A stretch of 64,000 nucleotides of DNA from Bacteroidales bacterium (GTDB taxonomy: Bacteria > Bacteroidota > Bacteroidia > Bacteroidales > ML635J-15): positions 1 to 64,000 of the forward strand of contig JAFZRE010000006.1 of NCBI GenBank assembly GCA_017620015.1. Direction: 5' to 3'. The notes under the pieces were generated by a model. The model worked only from the letters and a program-made list of their open reading frames with translations, was not told the origin of the DNA and did not search any database. Made by a program: the position numbers and the translations under genes. Position 1 is the first letter of the stretch. Each line of letters begins with the position of its first letter. Positions 6,452 through 14,170 of the stretch are shown in pieces.

Positions 6452-8689
6452 ATGTCGAAACACAAATATATCAAAGAAAACAAGTTAAAACAAACAGCAT
6501 TAGCCACACCGACCGTTGTTTCTACGCCAAAGACAAAAACAGGCATTATCCCGATCATAATACTTGCCGCAGTTTCAATAGGATTGTACATCAACACCTT
6601 GCGCAACGACTATGCACTTGACGACTCGATGGTGCTAATCCGTAATTCGTTCACACAGCAAGGCGTTTCGGGCATAGGCGACATTTTCAAGTACGACACG
6701 TTTACAGGCTTCTGGGTGTTCAACGACAGTACACGCACCGTGGAACAAATTGTCAAGGAAAAGAAACTGCTTGCCGGTGGCCGCTACCGTCCATTGTCGC
6801 TTGCTACGTTTGCCATCGAAATTCAACTTTTCCCTGATGATTTTCTCGATGAAGAACATGATGATGGTTTTTACGATGAAAACGGCATTCGTGTTGGGAA
6901 GGGCTGTCCCGCCATAAACCACGCTATGAATGCAATATACTATGCGCTCACAGTAGTTTTGCTATACCTCATATTGGTGCGGCTTTTCCCTCGCAAGGAC
7001 GATTCGTGGTGGTTCTCAATCCCATTCATTGCCACTATGCTTTTTGCATTCCATCCTATTCATACAGAGGTGGTTGCAAACGTTAAAGGTCGCGACGAAA
7101 TCCTGACCTTGCTCGGGTCATTAGCGGCTTTGTGGTGGTCAATCAAGTACATCGACAGCAAAAAGTTGTACTACCTTGTACTTTCGGGACTTGCATTGCT
7201 TTGCGGACTTTTCTCAAAGGAAAATGCAATCGTCTTCCTTGCAATAGTACCGCTTACCTTATATTATTTTACAAATGCAAAATGGAAGGAAATCGGCAAG
7301 GTGATGATTCCTCTAGTGTTGGCTTCGATAGCATTTCTGGCAGTTCGCGGAATGGTACTCGGATGGGAACATACGGAACAGACCAAAGAACTTATGAACG
7401 ACCCGTTCATCAATATGACGGTCTCGGAACGCTACGGAACAATATTCGTAACACTGCTGATGTATATCAAGTTGCTGTTTATCCCCCACCCACTAACCTA
7501 CGACTACTACCCGTGGCAGATTCCCAAAACAGAACTTACCGATGGTGTTGCACTGCTCTCGTTAGTAATATATTTGGCATTAGGAATTTATGCAATTTAT
7601 GGTATGATTAGGAAAAAGAACATCGCTTCCTATTCTATTCTTTTCTTCTTGATTCCGCTGGCACCAGTCTGCAACATTTTCTTCGCAGTGGGAACACTTA
7701 TGAACGAACGTTTCGTTTTCATCTCGTCCATCGGATTCTGCCTGCTGGTTGCCTGGTTCTTTGCCGAAGTGTTGCCAAAACTCGTGAAAAATATCTCGAC
7801 GGCAAAATATGTCACAGGATTTGTCATTTCGTTAGTGCTATTCGTTTTTGCACTTAAGACAATCACCCGCAACGCCGACTGGGAAAACGACACCGTCCTT
7901 TTTACCACCGACGTTGAAGTGTCGTCGATGTCGGCAAAAGGCAACTGTGCCGCTGGCGGACGTCTCCTCGAACAGGCTCAGTCGAAGCAAGTGAAAGACA
8001 ATGACAAGGAACTTCACGACGCACTTTGCGAAAAGTCAATCAAATACCTAAAGAAATCGAACGAAATATACGCCAGCGACGGCAAAAAGGACTCGAAGAA
8101 GCATAGTTCCACCGCAGTCTACAGCGATGCGATGAACCTGTTAGGCAACGCCTACTTCGAAATAGGCGACATTGCAAACGCTCTCGACTCATATACGAAA
8201 ATTATTACCGCATTTCCAAACCACGACATTGCAAACGGCAACATACACGTCGTACTTATGCAAACTCCCGGAATGCTTCGCAACAAGCTTACCACATCTA
8301 CCGTACCCGAACTTCTCGAAGTACTTGGCACCCTAATAAAAGTAAAGCCAGATTGCGGAGAAGCTTACTATGTACTGGGCGTGCTATACGGACGCGAACT
8401 AGGAAATATGGAAGCTTCAATACAATGCTTCGAGAAGGCCGAGACCTGCAAATTTGAAAAGAATGCTTCATACTACAAGGACTTGGGCGTGGCATATGGA
8501 ATTTCGGGCAACTACGCAAAATCAATACCCGCCCTTGAAAGAGCAATCGAACTCGACCCCGACGACGACCTTTCATACACAAACCTTGGTTACACCTATA
8601 TGAACCTCGGCGACAATGCAAAGGGGCAAGAATACATAAGCAAGGGAGAAATGTTAAAACAGAAAAAAGCAGAAAATGATAAAAAATAA
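6452..8689 (+). CDS. TMTC-like polytopic membrane protein with C-terminal TPRs
   Basis: A 745-residue protein with an N-terminal membrane half (about 10-11 hydrophobic segments between residues 30 and 470) and a C-terminal soluble half of tetratricopeptide repeats (about 520-740). The first periplasmic loop has NDYALDD, the acidic motif expected in GT-C enzymes that use lipid-linked sugars. HPIHTEVVANVKGRDE and the MNERFVF segment are the signature of the TMTC/DUF1736 group, whose eukaryotic members are O-mannosyltransferases. Role inferred: transfer of a lipid-linked sugar to exported protein. The next gene overlaps by 14 bp and encodes a DPM-like GT2, which would supply that donor. Confidence 0.75.
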   Translation: MSKHKYIKENKLKQTALATPTVVSTPKTKTGIIPIIILAAVSIGLYINTLRNDYALDDSMVLIRNSFTQQGVSGIGDIFKYDTFTGFWVFNDSTRTVEQIVKEKKLLAGGRYRPLSLATFAIEIQLFPDDFLDEEHDDGFYDENGIRVGKGCPAINHAMNAIYYALTVVLLYLILVRLFPRKDDSWWFSIPFIATMLFAFHPIHTEVVANVKGRDEILTLLGSLAALWWSIKYIDSKKLYYLVLSGLALLCGLFSKENAIVFLAIVPLTLYYFTNAKWKEIGKVMIPLVLASIAFLAVRGMVLGWEHTEQTKELMNDPFINMTVSERYGTIFVTLLMYIKLLFIPHPLTYDYYPWQIPKTELTDGVALLSLVIYLALGIYAIYGMIRKKNIASYSILFFLIPLAPVCNIFFAVGTLMNERFVFISSIGFCLLVAWFFAEVLPKLVKNISTAKYVTGFVISLVLFVFALKTITRNADWENDTVLFTTDVEVSSMSAKGNCAAGGRLLEQAQSKQVKDNDKELHDALCEKSIKYLKKSNEIYASDGKKDSKKHSSTAVYSDAMNLLGNAYFEIGDIANALDSYTKIITAFPNHDIANGNIHVVLMQTPGMLRNKLTTSTVPELLEVLGTLIKVKPDCGEAYYVLGVLYGRELGNMEASIQCFEKAETCKFEKNASYYKDLGVAYGISGNYAKSIPALERAIELDPDDDLSYTNLGYTYMNLGDNAKGQEYISKGEMLKQKKAENDKK

Positions 8690-9419
8690 AAAGATAGTTG
8701 TCGTACTTCCCGCCTACAACGCAGGACAGACGCTCGAACAGACCTACAACGAAATTCCGTTCGACATTGTTGATGATGTAATACTTGTCGATGACTTCAG
8801 CCGCGACAACACGGTGGAAGTCGGTCAAAAACTTGGCATCAAGAACATCATAGTCCACGAAAAGAACAAAGGCTACGGAGGCAACCAGAAGTCGTGCTAC
8901 AACAAGGCATTGGAACTTGGTGCCGACATTGTGATAATGCTCCACCCCGACTACCAGTACACACCGAAGTTAATCGAATCGATGTCGTACATAATTGCCA
9001 ACGACGTTTACCCTGTGGTTCTTGGTTCGCGAATACTTGGCCGTGGTGCACGCAAAGGCGGAATGCCGCTCTACAAGTACTGGTTCAACCGAATGCTTAC
9101 ATTCACGCAGAACCTGCTTATGCACCAGAAACTGTCGGAATACCACACCGGCTACCGCGCATTTTCGGCAGAAGTGCTTCGTGCAATCAACTACAACGTC
9201 AATTCCGACGACTTTGTATTTGACAACCAGATGCTTGCACAGATTTTCTTCGCAGGCTACGAAATTGCTGAAGTGACCTGCCCAACCAAGTATTTCAAGG
9301 AAGCAAGTTCGATAAATTTCAGACGCAGCTGCAAATACGGATTTGGTGTCATACACACTTCGTTCCTATACTTTTTCAACAAGATACACTTGTGTAAGAG
9401 CAAGATTTTCAAAAAATAA
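8676..9419 (+). CDS. Family 2 glycosyltransferase, polyprenyl-phosphate sugar synthase-like
   Basis: A 247-residue GT-A enzyme without C-terminal membrane helices. It has VVLPAYNAGQTLEQT, the nucleotide-binding ILVDDFSRDNT (DD at about residues 34-35), and the catalytic-metal region MLHPDYQY. This resembles dolichyl-phosphate mannose synthase type enzymes, where DxD is commonly degenerate. It is fused by overlap to the TMTC-like gene, suggesting a pair in which this enzyme charges a polyprenyl phosphate at the cytoplasmic face and the partner uses it outside. Confidence 0.8.
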   Translation: MIKNKKIVVVLPAYNAGQTLEQTYNEIPFDIVDDVILVDDFSRDNTVEVGQKLGIKNIIVHEKNKGYGGNQKSCYNKALELGADIVIMLHPDYQYTPKLIESMSYIIANDVYPVVLGSRILGRGARKGGMPLYKYWFNRMLTFTQNLLMHQKLSEYHTGYRAFSAEVLRAINYNVNSDDFVFDNQMLAQIFFAGYEIAEVTCPTKYFKEASSINFRRSCKYGFGVIHTSFLYFFNKIHLCKSKIFKK

Positions 9420-9441
9420 TATTCATATTTGAAAAAAATAT

Positions 9442-9449
9442 TACCTTTG
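9442..9449 (+). promoter_or_regulatory. -7 promoter element directly abutting an ATG
   Basis: TACCTTTG ends only five bases before the ATG at 9455. If used, the transcript would begin at or next to the start codon. Confidence 0.5.
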
Positions 9450-9454
9450 TGACA

Positions 9455-10141
9455 ATGAAAAGGTATTTTGCAATATTATCACTCGCTTTGCTTTTGTCAT
9501 TGTCGGCATCGGCACAGTTTTTCCAGAACTCTGTGGTAAAAATACAACCGTTTAAAGCACTTGTGCTAAATCCGAATATTGGTTTCGAAAAGCCTTTCCA
9601 TAGGAATTTCAGTGTCACAGCCGAACTTACATACAAATTTGCTTGTGTGTACAATAATGGTAACGAGTGGAGTCTCTTTTCCGGTTGCAAAGGCGGTGAG
9701 ATTTCTGTTGGCGCGCGTGGTTACTGGGGCAAGGTCAACAAACATTTGGTCGAATTCGACCAGAAGGCTCCTTTCGGATGGTATGGTGAAATGCAGATAG
9801 CATATAAGGGAATGAATATTGATTCGTATCATGCTGGTTCTTTCAGTTCAACATATAGTTATGTGGAGGATGTCGCAATAAATGATATAACATCAGTTTA
9901 TCGAATTGGATATCAATTTAATGCTGGCAACAGAATAGCATTCGACTTGAATGTCGGATTCAACTTCCATTGGCTGACCTCATGGCGTCATGATGTAATC
10001 TCAATTGACGAAACGAATCCCGAAGTAATTGACAATGCAGGCATACGTCCTGGCGATGTTTTTCGTGAAAGTGACCAACGTTTCGGCTTCGTATGCCAGT
10101 TCGCATTGGGCTATTACATACGTTTCAAGAACAATCGGTAA
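9455..10141 (+). CDS. Putative outer-membrane beta-barrel protein
   Basis: 228 residues with a clear signal peptide (MKRYFAILSLALLLSLSASA, cleavage before QFF). They are followed by alternating hydrophobic/aromatic strands with Gly-rich turns and an ending LGYYIRFKNN-like last strand. I recognise no named family. ATG 9455 is preferred over the GTG at 9449, which is part of the TACCTTTG element. It is separated from the next, similar-sized barrel gene by a block of hairpin repeats. Confidence 0.65.
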   Translation: MKRYFAILSLALLLSLSASAQFFQNSVVKIQPFKALVLNPNIGFEKPFHRNFSVTAELTYKFACVYNNGNEWSLFSGCKGGEISVGARGYWGKVNKHLVEFDQKAPFGWYGEMQIAYKGMNIDSYHAGSFSSTYSYVEDVAINDITSVYRIGYQFNAGNRIAFDLNVGFNFHWLTSWRHDVISIDETNPEVIDNAGIRPGDVFRESDQRFGFVCQFALGYYIRFKNNR

Positions 10142-10159
10142 TAACATCATAAGAATGTG

Positions 10160-10310
10160 CGACCTCACCGAGGTCGGTTTGTATCATTTTTATCATCTAT
10201 AAAAATATAACCTCTCCGGGGTCTATTTTTTTACATCATAGGCGACCTTGGAAAGGTCGTATTTTTATAGAATAGTTGTTCATCGGAAACAACGACCTCA
10301 GCGAGGTCGT
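10160..10310. repeat. Block of four REP-like hairpins, core CGACCTC-N3-GAGGTCG
   Basis: Hairpins at 10160-10176 (7-bp arms, loop ACC), about 10207-10226 (imperfect), 10243-10259 (CGACCTT, loop GGA) and 10292-10310 (8-bp arms, loop AGC) share arms and loop size. A GTTGTT/AACAAC hairpin lies at 10275-10293. A fifth member of the family is at 46527-46543. The copies sit between two outer-membrane protein genes and may act as mRNA-stabilising or attenuating structures. Confidence 0.9.
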
Positions 10311-10323
10311 ACAGATTTTTTGT

Positions 10324-10352
10324 TTGCAAAACCGAAAAAAGTATTAGTTTTG
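10324..10352 (+). promoter_or_regulatory. Promoter of the second barrel gene
   Basis: TTG at 10324-10326, 18 bases, then TAGTTTTG at 10345-10352. The first ATG is at 10357, four bases on, so the transcript would be leaderless or nearly so. Confidence 0.6.
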
Positions 10353-10356
10353 CAAA

Positions 10357-11115
10357 ATGATGAGAAAGTATTTGACCATATTGCTTGCTGTTATGGCTTT
10401 TTCGGCATCGGCAGTGGCACAGATTAAAGACTCGTGCATAAACGTTTGGCAGTGCGAAATAAACTACGCCTACCAGTTTTCGCTAACCGATATGAAAGCT
10501 ACTTACGGCAGAAATCCTTCGACCATGGGACTAGGATTGTCATTCAAGACCAAGCACAACTGGATTTTTGGATTCGAGGGAAGTTACCTCTGGGGCGGAT
10601 ATGACGATGGTGGCGTACCTATCCTGCGCAACATTATGACGCAGTCTGGAAACATAATAAATACATACGGTGAATACGGCACGGTATTGATGACACAATC
10701 AGGATTTTATACTGGTGTCAAGTTTGGACGAGTTTTTGCATTCAACAAGCCAAATCCCAACTCGGGAATAGTCCTGAATATTGGCGCAGGCATACTCGAA
10801 CACCATATCCGCATCGAAAACCGCTCTAACAATACTCCACCTGTGCTTGGCGACTACAAAAAAGGCTACGATGGTCTTAGAAATGGTATTGCTTTACGCG
10901 GATTCATCGGTTATCAGTTTTTGAGCAGTAAGAAGCTACTGAATTTTTATGGAGGCGTAGAATATACATTTGCCTGGACAAAATCGCGCCGCAACTACGA
11001 TTTCAACCTGCATGGCAAGGATAATACCCAGTACCACGATTCAATGATTGGAATCCGCATCGGATGGATATTGCCAGTTTATCGTCATGCGCCTGAGGAA
11101 TATTACTACTATTAA
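10357..11115 (+). CDS. Putative outer-membrane protein upstream of waaA
   Basis: 252 residues. The signal peptide (MMRKYLTILLAVMAFSASAVA, cleavage before QIK) is followed by a beta-barrel-like pattern of amphipathic strands (GLGLSFKTKHNWIFGFEG, FIGYQF, GVEYTFAW) and a Tyr-rich end. Two ATGs in a row (10357, 10360) leave the exact start open. It lies 2 bp before waaA, so the two are probably co-transcribed. No function can be assigned beyond envelope localisation. Confidence 0.7.
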   Translation: MMRKYLTILLAVMAFSASAVAQIKDSCINVWQCEINYAYQFSLTDMKATYGRNPSTMGLGLSFKTKHNWIFGFEGSYLWGGYDDGGVPILRNIMTQSGNIINTYGEYGTVLMTQSGFYTGVKFGRVFAFNKPNPNSGIVLNIGAGILEHHIRIENRSNNTPPVLGDYKKGYDGLRNGIALRGFIGYQFLSSKKLLNFYGGVEYTFAWTKSRRNYDFNLHGKDNTQYHDSMIGIRIGWILPVYRHAPEEYYYY

Positions 11116-11117
11116 CG

Positions 11118-12344
11118 ATGAAATTCTTCTATTTCCTTTGCATTCGCGCTTATTTTCTTGCTGTTAGGTTGGCAGCACCGTTTAACCGCAAGGCAAAACT
11201 GATGGTGTCGGGACGCAAGGACTGGGAGAAAAATCTGCGTGCGAAAATTGAACCTGGACAGAAATATGTGTGGTTTCACGCGGCTTCGCTTGGCGAATTT
11301 GAGCAAGGTCGTCCGCTAATAGAACGCTATAAGCGCGAAGGAAAGAAAATCGTGTTAACTTTTTTCAGCCCGAGCGGCTACGAGGTTCGCAAGAACTACG
11401 ATAAGGCCGACATAGTCTGCTATCTTCCGTTCGACAGCAAGCGCAATGCACGGAAATTCATCGAAATAATAAATCCAGAGTTCGCAGTTTTTGTAAAATA
11501 CGAGTTCTGGTACTGCATGATACGCGAACTTGCACGGCGAAAAATAAACGTATATCTCATTTCAGGAATTTTCCGCAGCGGACAGATATTCTTCCGTCCG
11601 TGGGGAAAGTTCTACCACATGGTTCTTACCGATTTTGCATGGATGTTTGTGCAGGACGACAATTCCAAGAATCTGCTTGAGTCGGCTGGTGTGAAGAGTA
11701 TTTCGGTTTGCGGTGATACGCGCATCGACCGTGTTTATCAGATTTCACACGAGGAGTACGAGAATGAATTCCTGCGCGAATTTTCGCAGTCGGGCAATGT
11801 TATTGTTTGCGGTAGCACCTGGCCACCCGACGAAAAGATTATTTCGCAGTATGTCAACTCACACGACGACTTGAAAGCTGTGATTGTTCCTCACGAGATT
11901 CACGAGGAGCACCTCTGTGCAATCGAAAAAATGCTCGGAAAGCCGCTTGTGCGCCTTTCAAAGTGCGAAACTGCCGATGCATCGCAACTTTCGTACATAA
12001 TTGTCGATTCTATGGGAATGTTGTCGAAGATGTACCGCTACGGACGGCTTTCGTATGTGGGCGGAGGCTTCGGTGTCGGAATTCACAACACTCTCGAGGC
12101 TGTGGTTTATGGTATTCCTGTGATTTTCGGACCAAACTACCGCAAATTCAAGGAAGCATTTGATTTGATAGGTTGCGGAACTGGCTTTTCGGTTTCGTCG
12201 TACGACGAGTTTTCGTCAGTAGTTAAAAAACTGCTTACCGACGATGCAAAATATTCCGATTCGTGTGCTCAGGCAAGAGCATACGTAGAAAAATCCGTGG
12301 GCGTTTCCGATTTCATTTACAACAAGATAAACGAATTGCAATGA
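11118..12344 (+). CDS. waaA: 3-deoxy-D-manno-octulosonic acid (Kdo) transferase
   Basis: Transfers Kdo from CMP-Kdo to lipid A precursor at the inner membrane. It has 408 residues with the GT30 layout: an N-terminal membrane anchor (residues 1-20), the conserved WFHAASLGEFEQGRPLIE region (about 54-71, where Glu is the proposed catalytic base), LTFFSPSGYE, and VKYEFWYCMIREL. The C-terminal Rossmann half carries GGGFGVGIHNTLEA and GIPVIFGPNYRKFKEA. It overlaps lnt by 4 bp. Confidence 0.92.
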   Translation: MKFFYFLCIRAYFLAVRLAAPFNRKAKLMVSGRKDWEKNLRAKIEPGQKYVWFHAASLGEFEQGRPLIERYKREGKKIVLTFFSPSGYEVRKNYDKADIVCYLPFDSKRNARKFIEIINPEFAVFVKYEFWYCMIRELARRKINVYLISGIFRSGQIFFRPWGKFYHMVLTDFAWMFVQDDNSKNLLESAGVKSISVCGDTRIDRVYQISHEEYENEFLREFSQSGNVIVCGSTWPPDEKIISQYVNSHDDLKAVIVPHEIHEEHLCAIEKMLGKPLVRLSKCETADASQLSYIIVDSMGMLSKMYRYGRLSYVGGGFGVGIHNTLEAVVYGIPVIFGPNYRKFKEAFDLIGCGTGFSVSSYDEFSSVVKKLLTDDAKYSDSCAQARAYVEKSVGVSDFIYNKINELQ

Positions 12345-13978
12345 AAAAACTCAATGTTGCCATCCGATTTGCATTGTGCCTACTGTCGGCTTTGCTGCTG
12401 AGTACAGGCTGGTTCAACCTGCACATACAGTGGCTGGTGCTTGTGGGCTTCGTCCCTATGCTTATACTTATGCAGAATATCATTGATGAGAACGGCAAGC
12501 ACGGCGGAGCAAAGTTTTTCGGCTATTCGTACCTGACATTCGTACTTTGGAACCTCATTACGACTTGGTGGGTTTACTTTGCAAGTCCTGCCGGCGTATT
12601 TATGGCTGTGCTTGCATCGTCGTTGCTAATGGCACTGACAATGAGGATTGTATATGCATTGTGGAGGCGCGGTGGTGAAAAGGTTGGACTTATTGCATTT
12701 GTGAGCTGTTATGTGGCTTTCGAATACTTGTTTATGAACAGCGAGATTGCTTGGCCGTGGCTTGTGCTTGGTAATTCGTTTGCCAACGATGTGATGTTTG
12801 TACAGTGGTACGAATTTACTGGACATCTGGGTGGTTCGGCTTGGATATTGATTGTGAATGCTCTGTTGTACAAAATGTTGACGGTTAGGTTGAAAAAAGA
12901 AATGATGACCTTGCCTCTTGCTCTTTCTACGACCCTGCTCATTTTTGTCCCGATAATTTCTTCCGCCATACGTTACTATACATACACTGAAAAGGAAAAT
13001 CCGCAGAATATTGTTGTAATTCAGCCGAATATCGACCCGTGGGGCGAAAAGTTTGACGAGAATACCTTCGGTTCGCAGATTGAAAATATACTCGATATAG
13101 CCGCTACCTATGGCAATGCCGAAACCGATTATTTTATCGCACCCGAAACTGCATTGAACAATACCATTCAGGAAGACTATATGCAGGGCAATTCGTCGCT
13201 TGTGACGGTGCGCAAGTTTATGGCGGACTATCCGAAAGCCAAGTTCATCGTTGGTGCGACCACTTTCAAGGTCTATTACCACAAGAATGGTGACAAGGCC
13301 TACGATGGTACTTCCATCACCGAAACCGCCCGCGAAATCGGCGAAAACGACCACTACGACATCTACAATGTCTCGATGCAGGTCGATTCTGGTCCCTATG
13401 TGCAAATTTACCGCAAGAGCAAGCTGGTTCCCGGTGCCGAAATACTTCCGTACATAAAAGTTTTCGGCTTCCTCAGCGACCTTATGACCGACCTTGGCGG
13501 AATGAGTGGCAGTCACGGACGACAGGAACATCCGACAGCGTTTACAAACGATGTAAGCGGAGTAAAGGTCGGTGTGCCAGTGTGCTACGAATCGGCATTT
13601 GGCGAACATTGCAGTGGCTTTGTAGAGGATGGCGCACAAATGATTTTTGTCATCACCAACGATGGCTGGTGGCGCGACACTCCCGGTTATCGTCAGCATT
13701 GCAGTTTTTCGCGTCTGCGTGCCGTTGAGACACGCCGCAGCATTGCAAGAAGTGCAAATACGGGCATAAGCTGCATCATCAATCAGCGTGGCGATGTAGT
13801 TGAATCACTCGGCTGGTGGCAACGCGGTGGCATTGCAGCAACCATAAACGCCAACGACAAGGTTACTTTCTACTCCAAGTACGGCGACTACATTGCACGT
13901 ATGTGCTGCTTGGTGTCGGCAATACTTATTCTGATGCAGATTGTTGCGGGAATTAGGAGAAGGTTGAAAAAAGAATAA
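12341..13978 (+). CDS. lnt: Apolipoprotein N-acyltransferase
   Basis: An inner-membrane enzyme adding the third acyl chain to lipoproteins. It has 545 residues: about six N-terminal membrane segments (residues 8-210), then a nitrilase-like periplasmic domain with the full triad Glu269 (APETALNN), Lys361 (YRKSKLVPGAE) and Cys415 (VCYES), and a final membrane helix near 515-535. The start was placed at the ATG overlapping the waaA stop (ATGA). A longer in-frame reading from 12263 lies inside waaA and lacks support. Confidence 0.9.
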   Translation: MKKLNVAIRFALCLLSALLLSTGWFNLHIQWLVLVGFVPMLILMQNIIDENGKHGGAKFFGYSYLTFVLWNLITTWWVYFASPAGVFMAVLASSLLMALTMRIVYALWRRGGEKVGLIAFVSCYVAFEYLFMNSEIAWPWLVLGNSFANDVMFVQWYEFTGHLGGSAWILIVNALLYKMLTVRLKKEMMTLPLALSTTLLIFVPIISSAIRYYTYTEKENPQNIVVIQPNIDPWGEKFDENTFGSQIENILDIAATYGNAETDYFIAPETALNNTIQEDYMQGNSSLVTVRKFMADYPKAKFIVGATTFKVYYHKNGDKAYDGTSITETAREIGENDHYDIYNVSMQVDSGPYVQIYRKSKLVPGAEILPYIKVFGFLSDLMTDLGGMSGSHGRQEHPTAFTNDVSGVKVGVPVCYESAFGEHCSGFVEDGAQMIFVITNDGWWRDTPGYRQHCSFSRLRAVETRRSIARSANTGISCIINQRGDVVESLGWWQRGGIAATINANDKVTFYSKYGDYIARMCCLVSAILILMQIVAGIRRRLKKE

Positions 13979-13999
13979 GACGAACACTCTTTCTGCCCC

Positions 14000-14031
14000 C
14001 CAGGTCATGCTGAACTTGTTTCAGCATCTGG
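14000..14031. repeat. Intergenic hairpin containing ATGCTGAA-CTTG-TTCAGCAT
   Basis: Arms CCAG/CTGG and ATGCTGAA/TTCAGCAT enclose CTTG. It lies 22 bases after the lnt stop. The same word, in reverse, sits in the loop of the valS terminator at 28850-28875. There is no T-run, so termination is uncertain. Confidence 0.7.
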
Positions 14032-14082
14032 AAATAATCATTCGTTTTTTGCACATATCTTAATTCCCTGCCGTTTTATATA

Positions 14083-14090
14083 CCCCCCCC
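14083..14090. repeat. C8 homopolymer
   Basis: A run of eight C lies about 50 bases upstream of the -7 element of the T9SS cargo gene at 14171. A second C8 run is at 23016-23023, also upstream of a surface-protein gene. Confidence 0.9.
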
Positions 14091-14138
14091 ATTCGTATAA
14101 TAATATCTCAAAGATATAGTTATAAATAGAATTATGCT

Positions 14139-14146
14139 TATATTTG
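14139..14146 (+). promoter_or_regulatory. -7 promoter element of the T9SS cargo gene
   Basis: TATATTTG fits TAnnTTTG, 24 bases before the ATG at 14171. No good -33 TTG was found. Confidence 0.55.
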
Positions 14147-14170
14147 CGGAAAGTTTAACATAGATTAGTT

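Noticed and set aside
12626-13699. 357-codon minus-strand frame opposite lnt
   Set aside because: Antisense to a well-supported gene with catalytic residues; composition is a shadow of lnt codon use.
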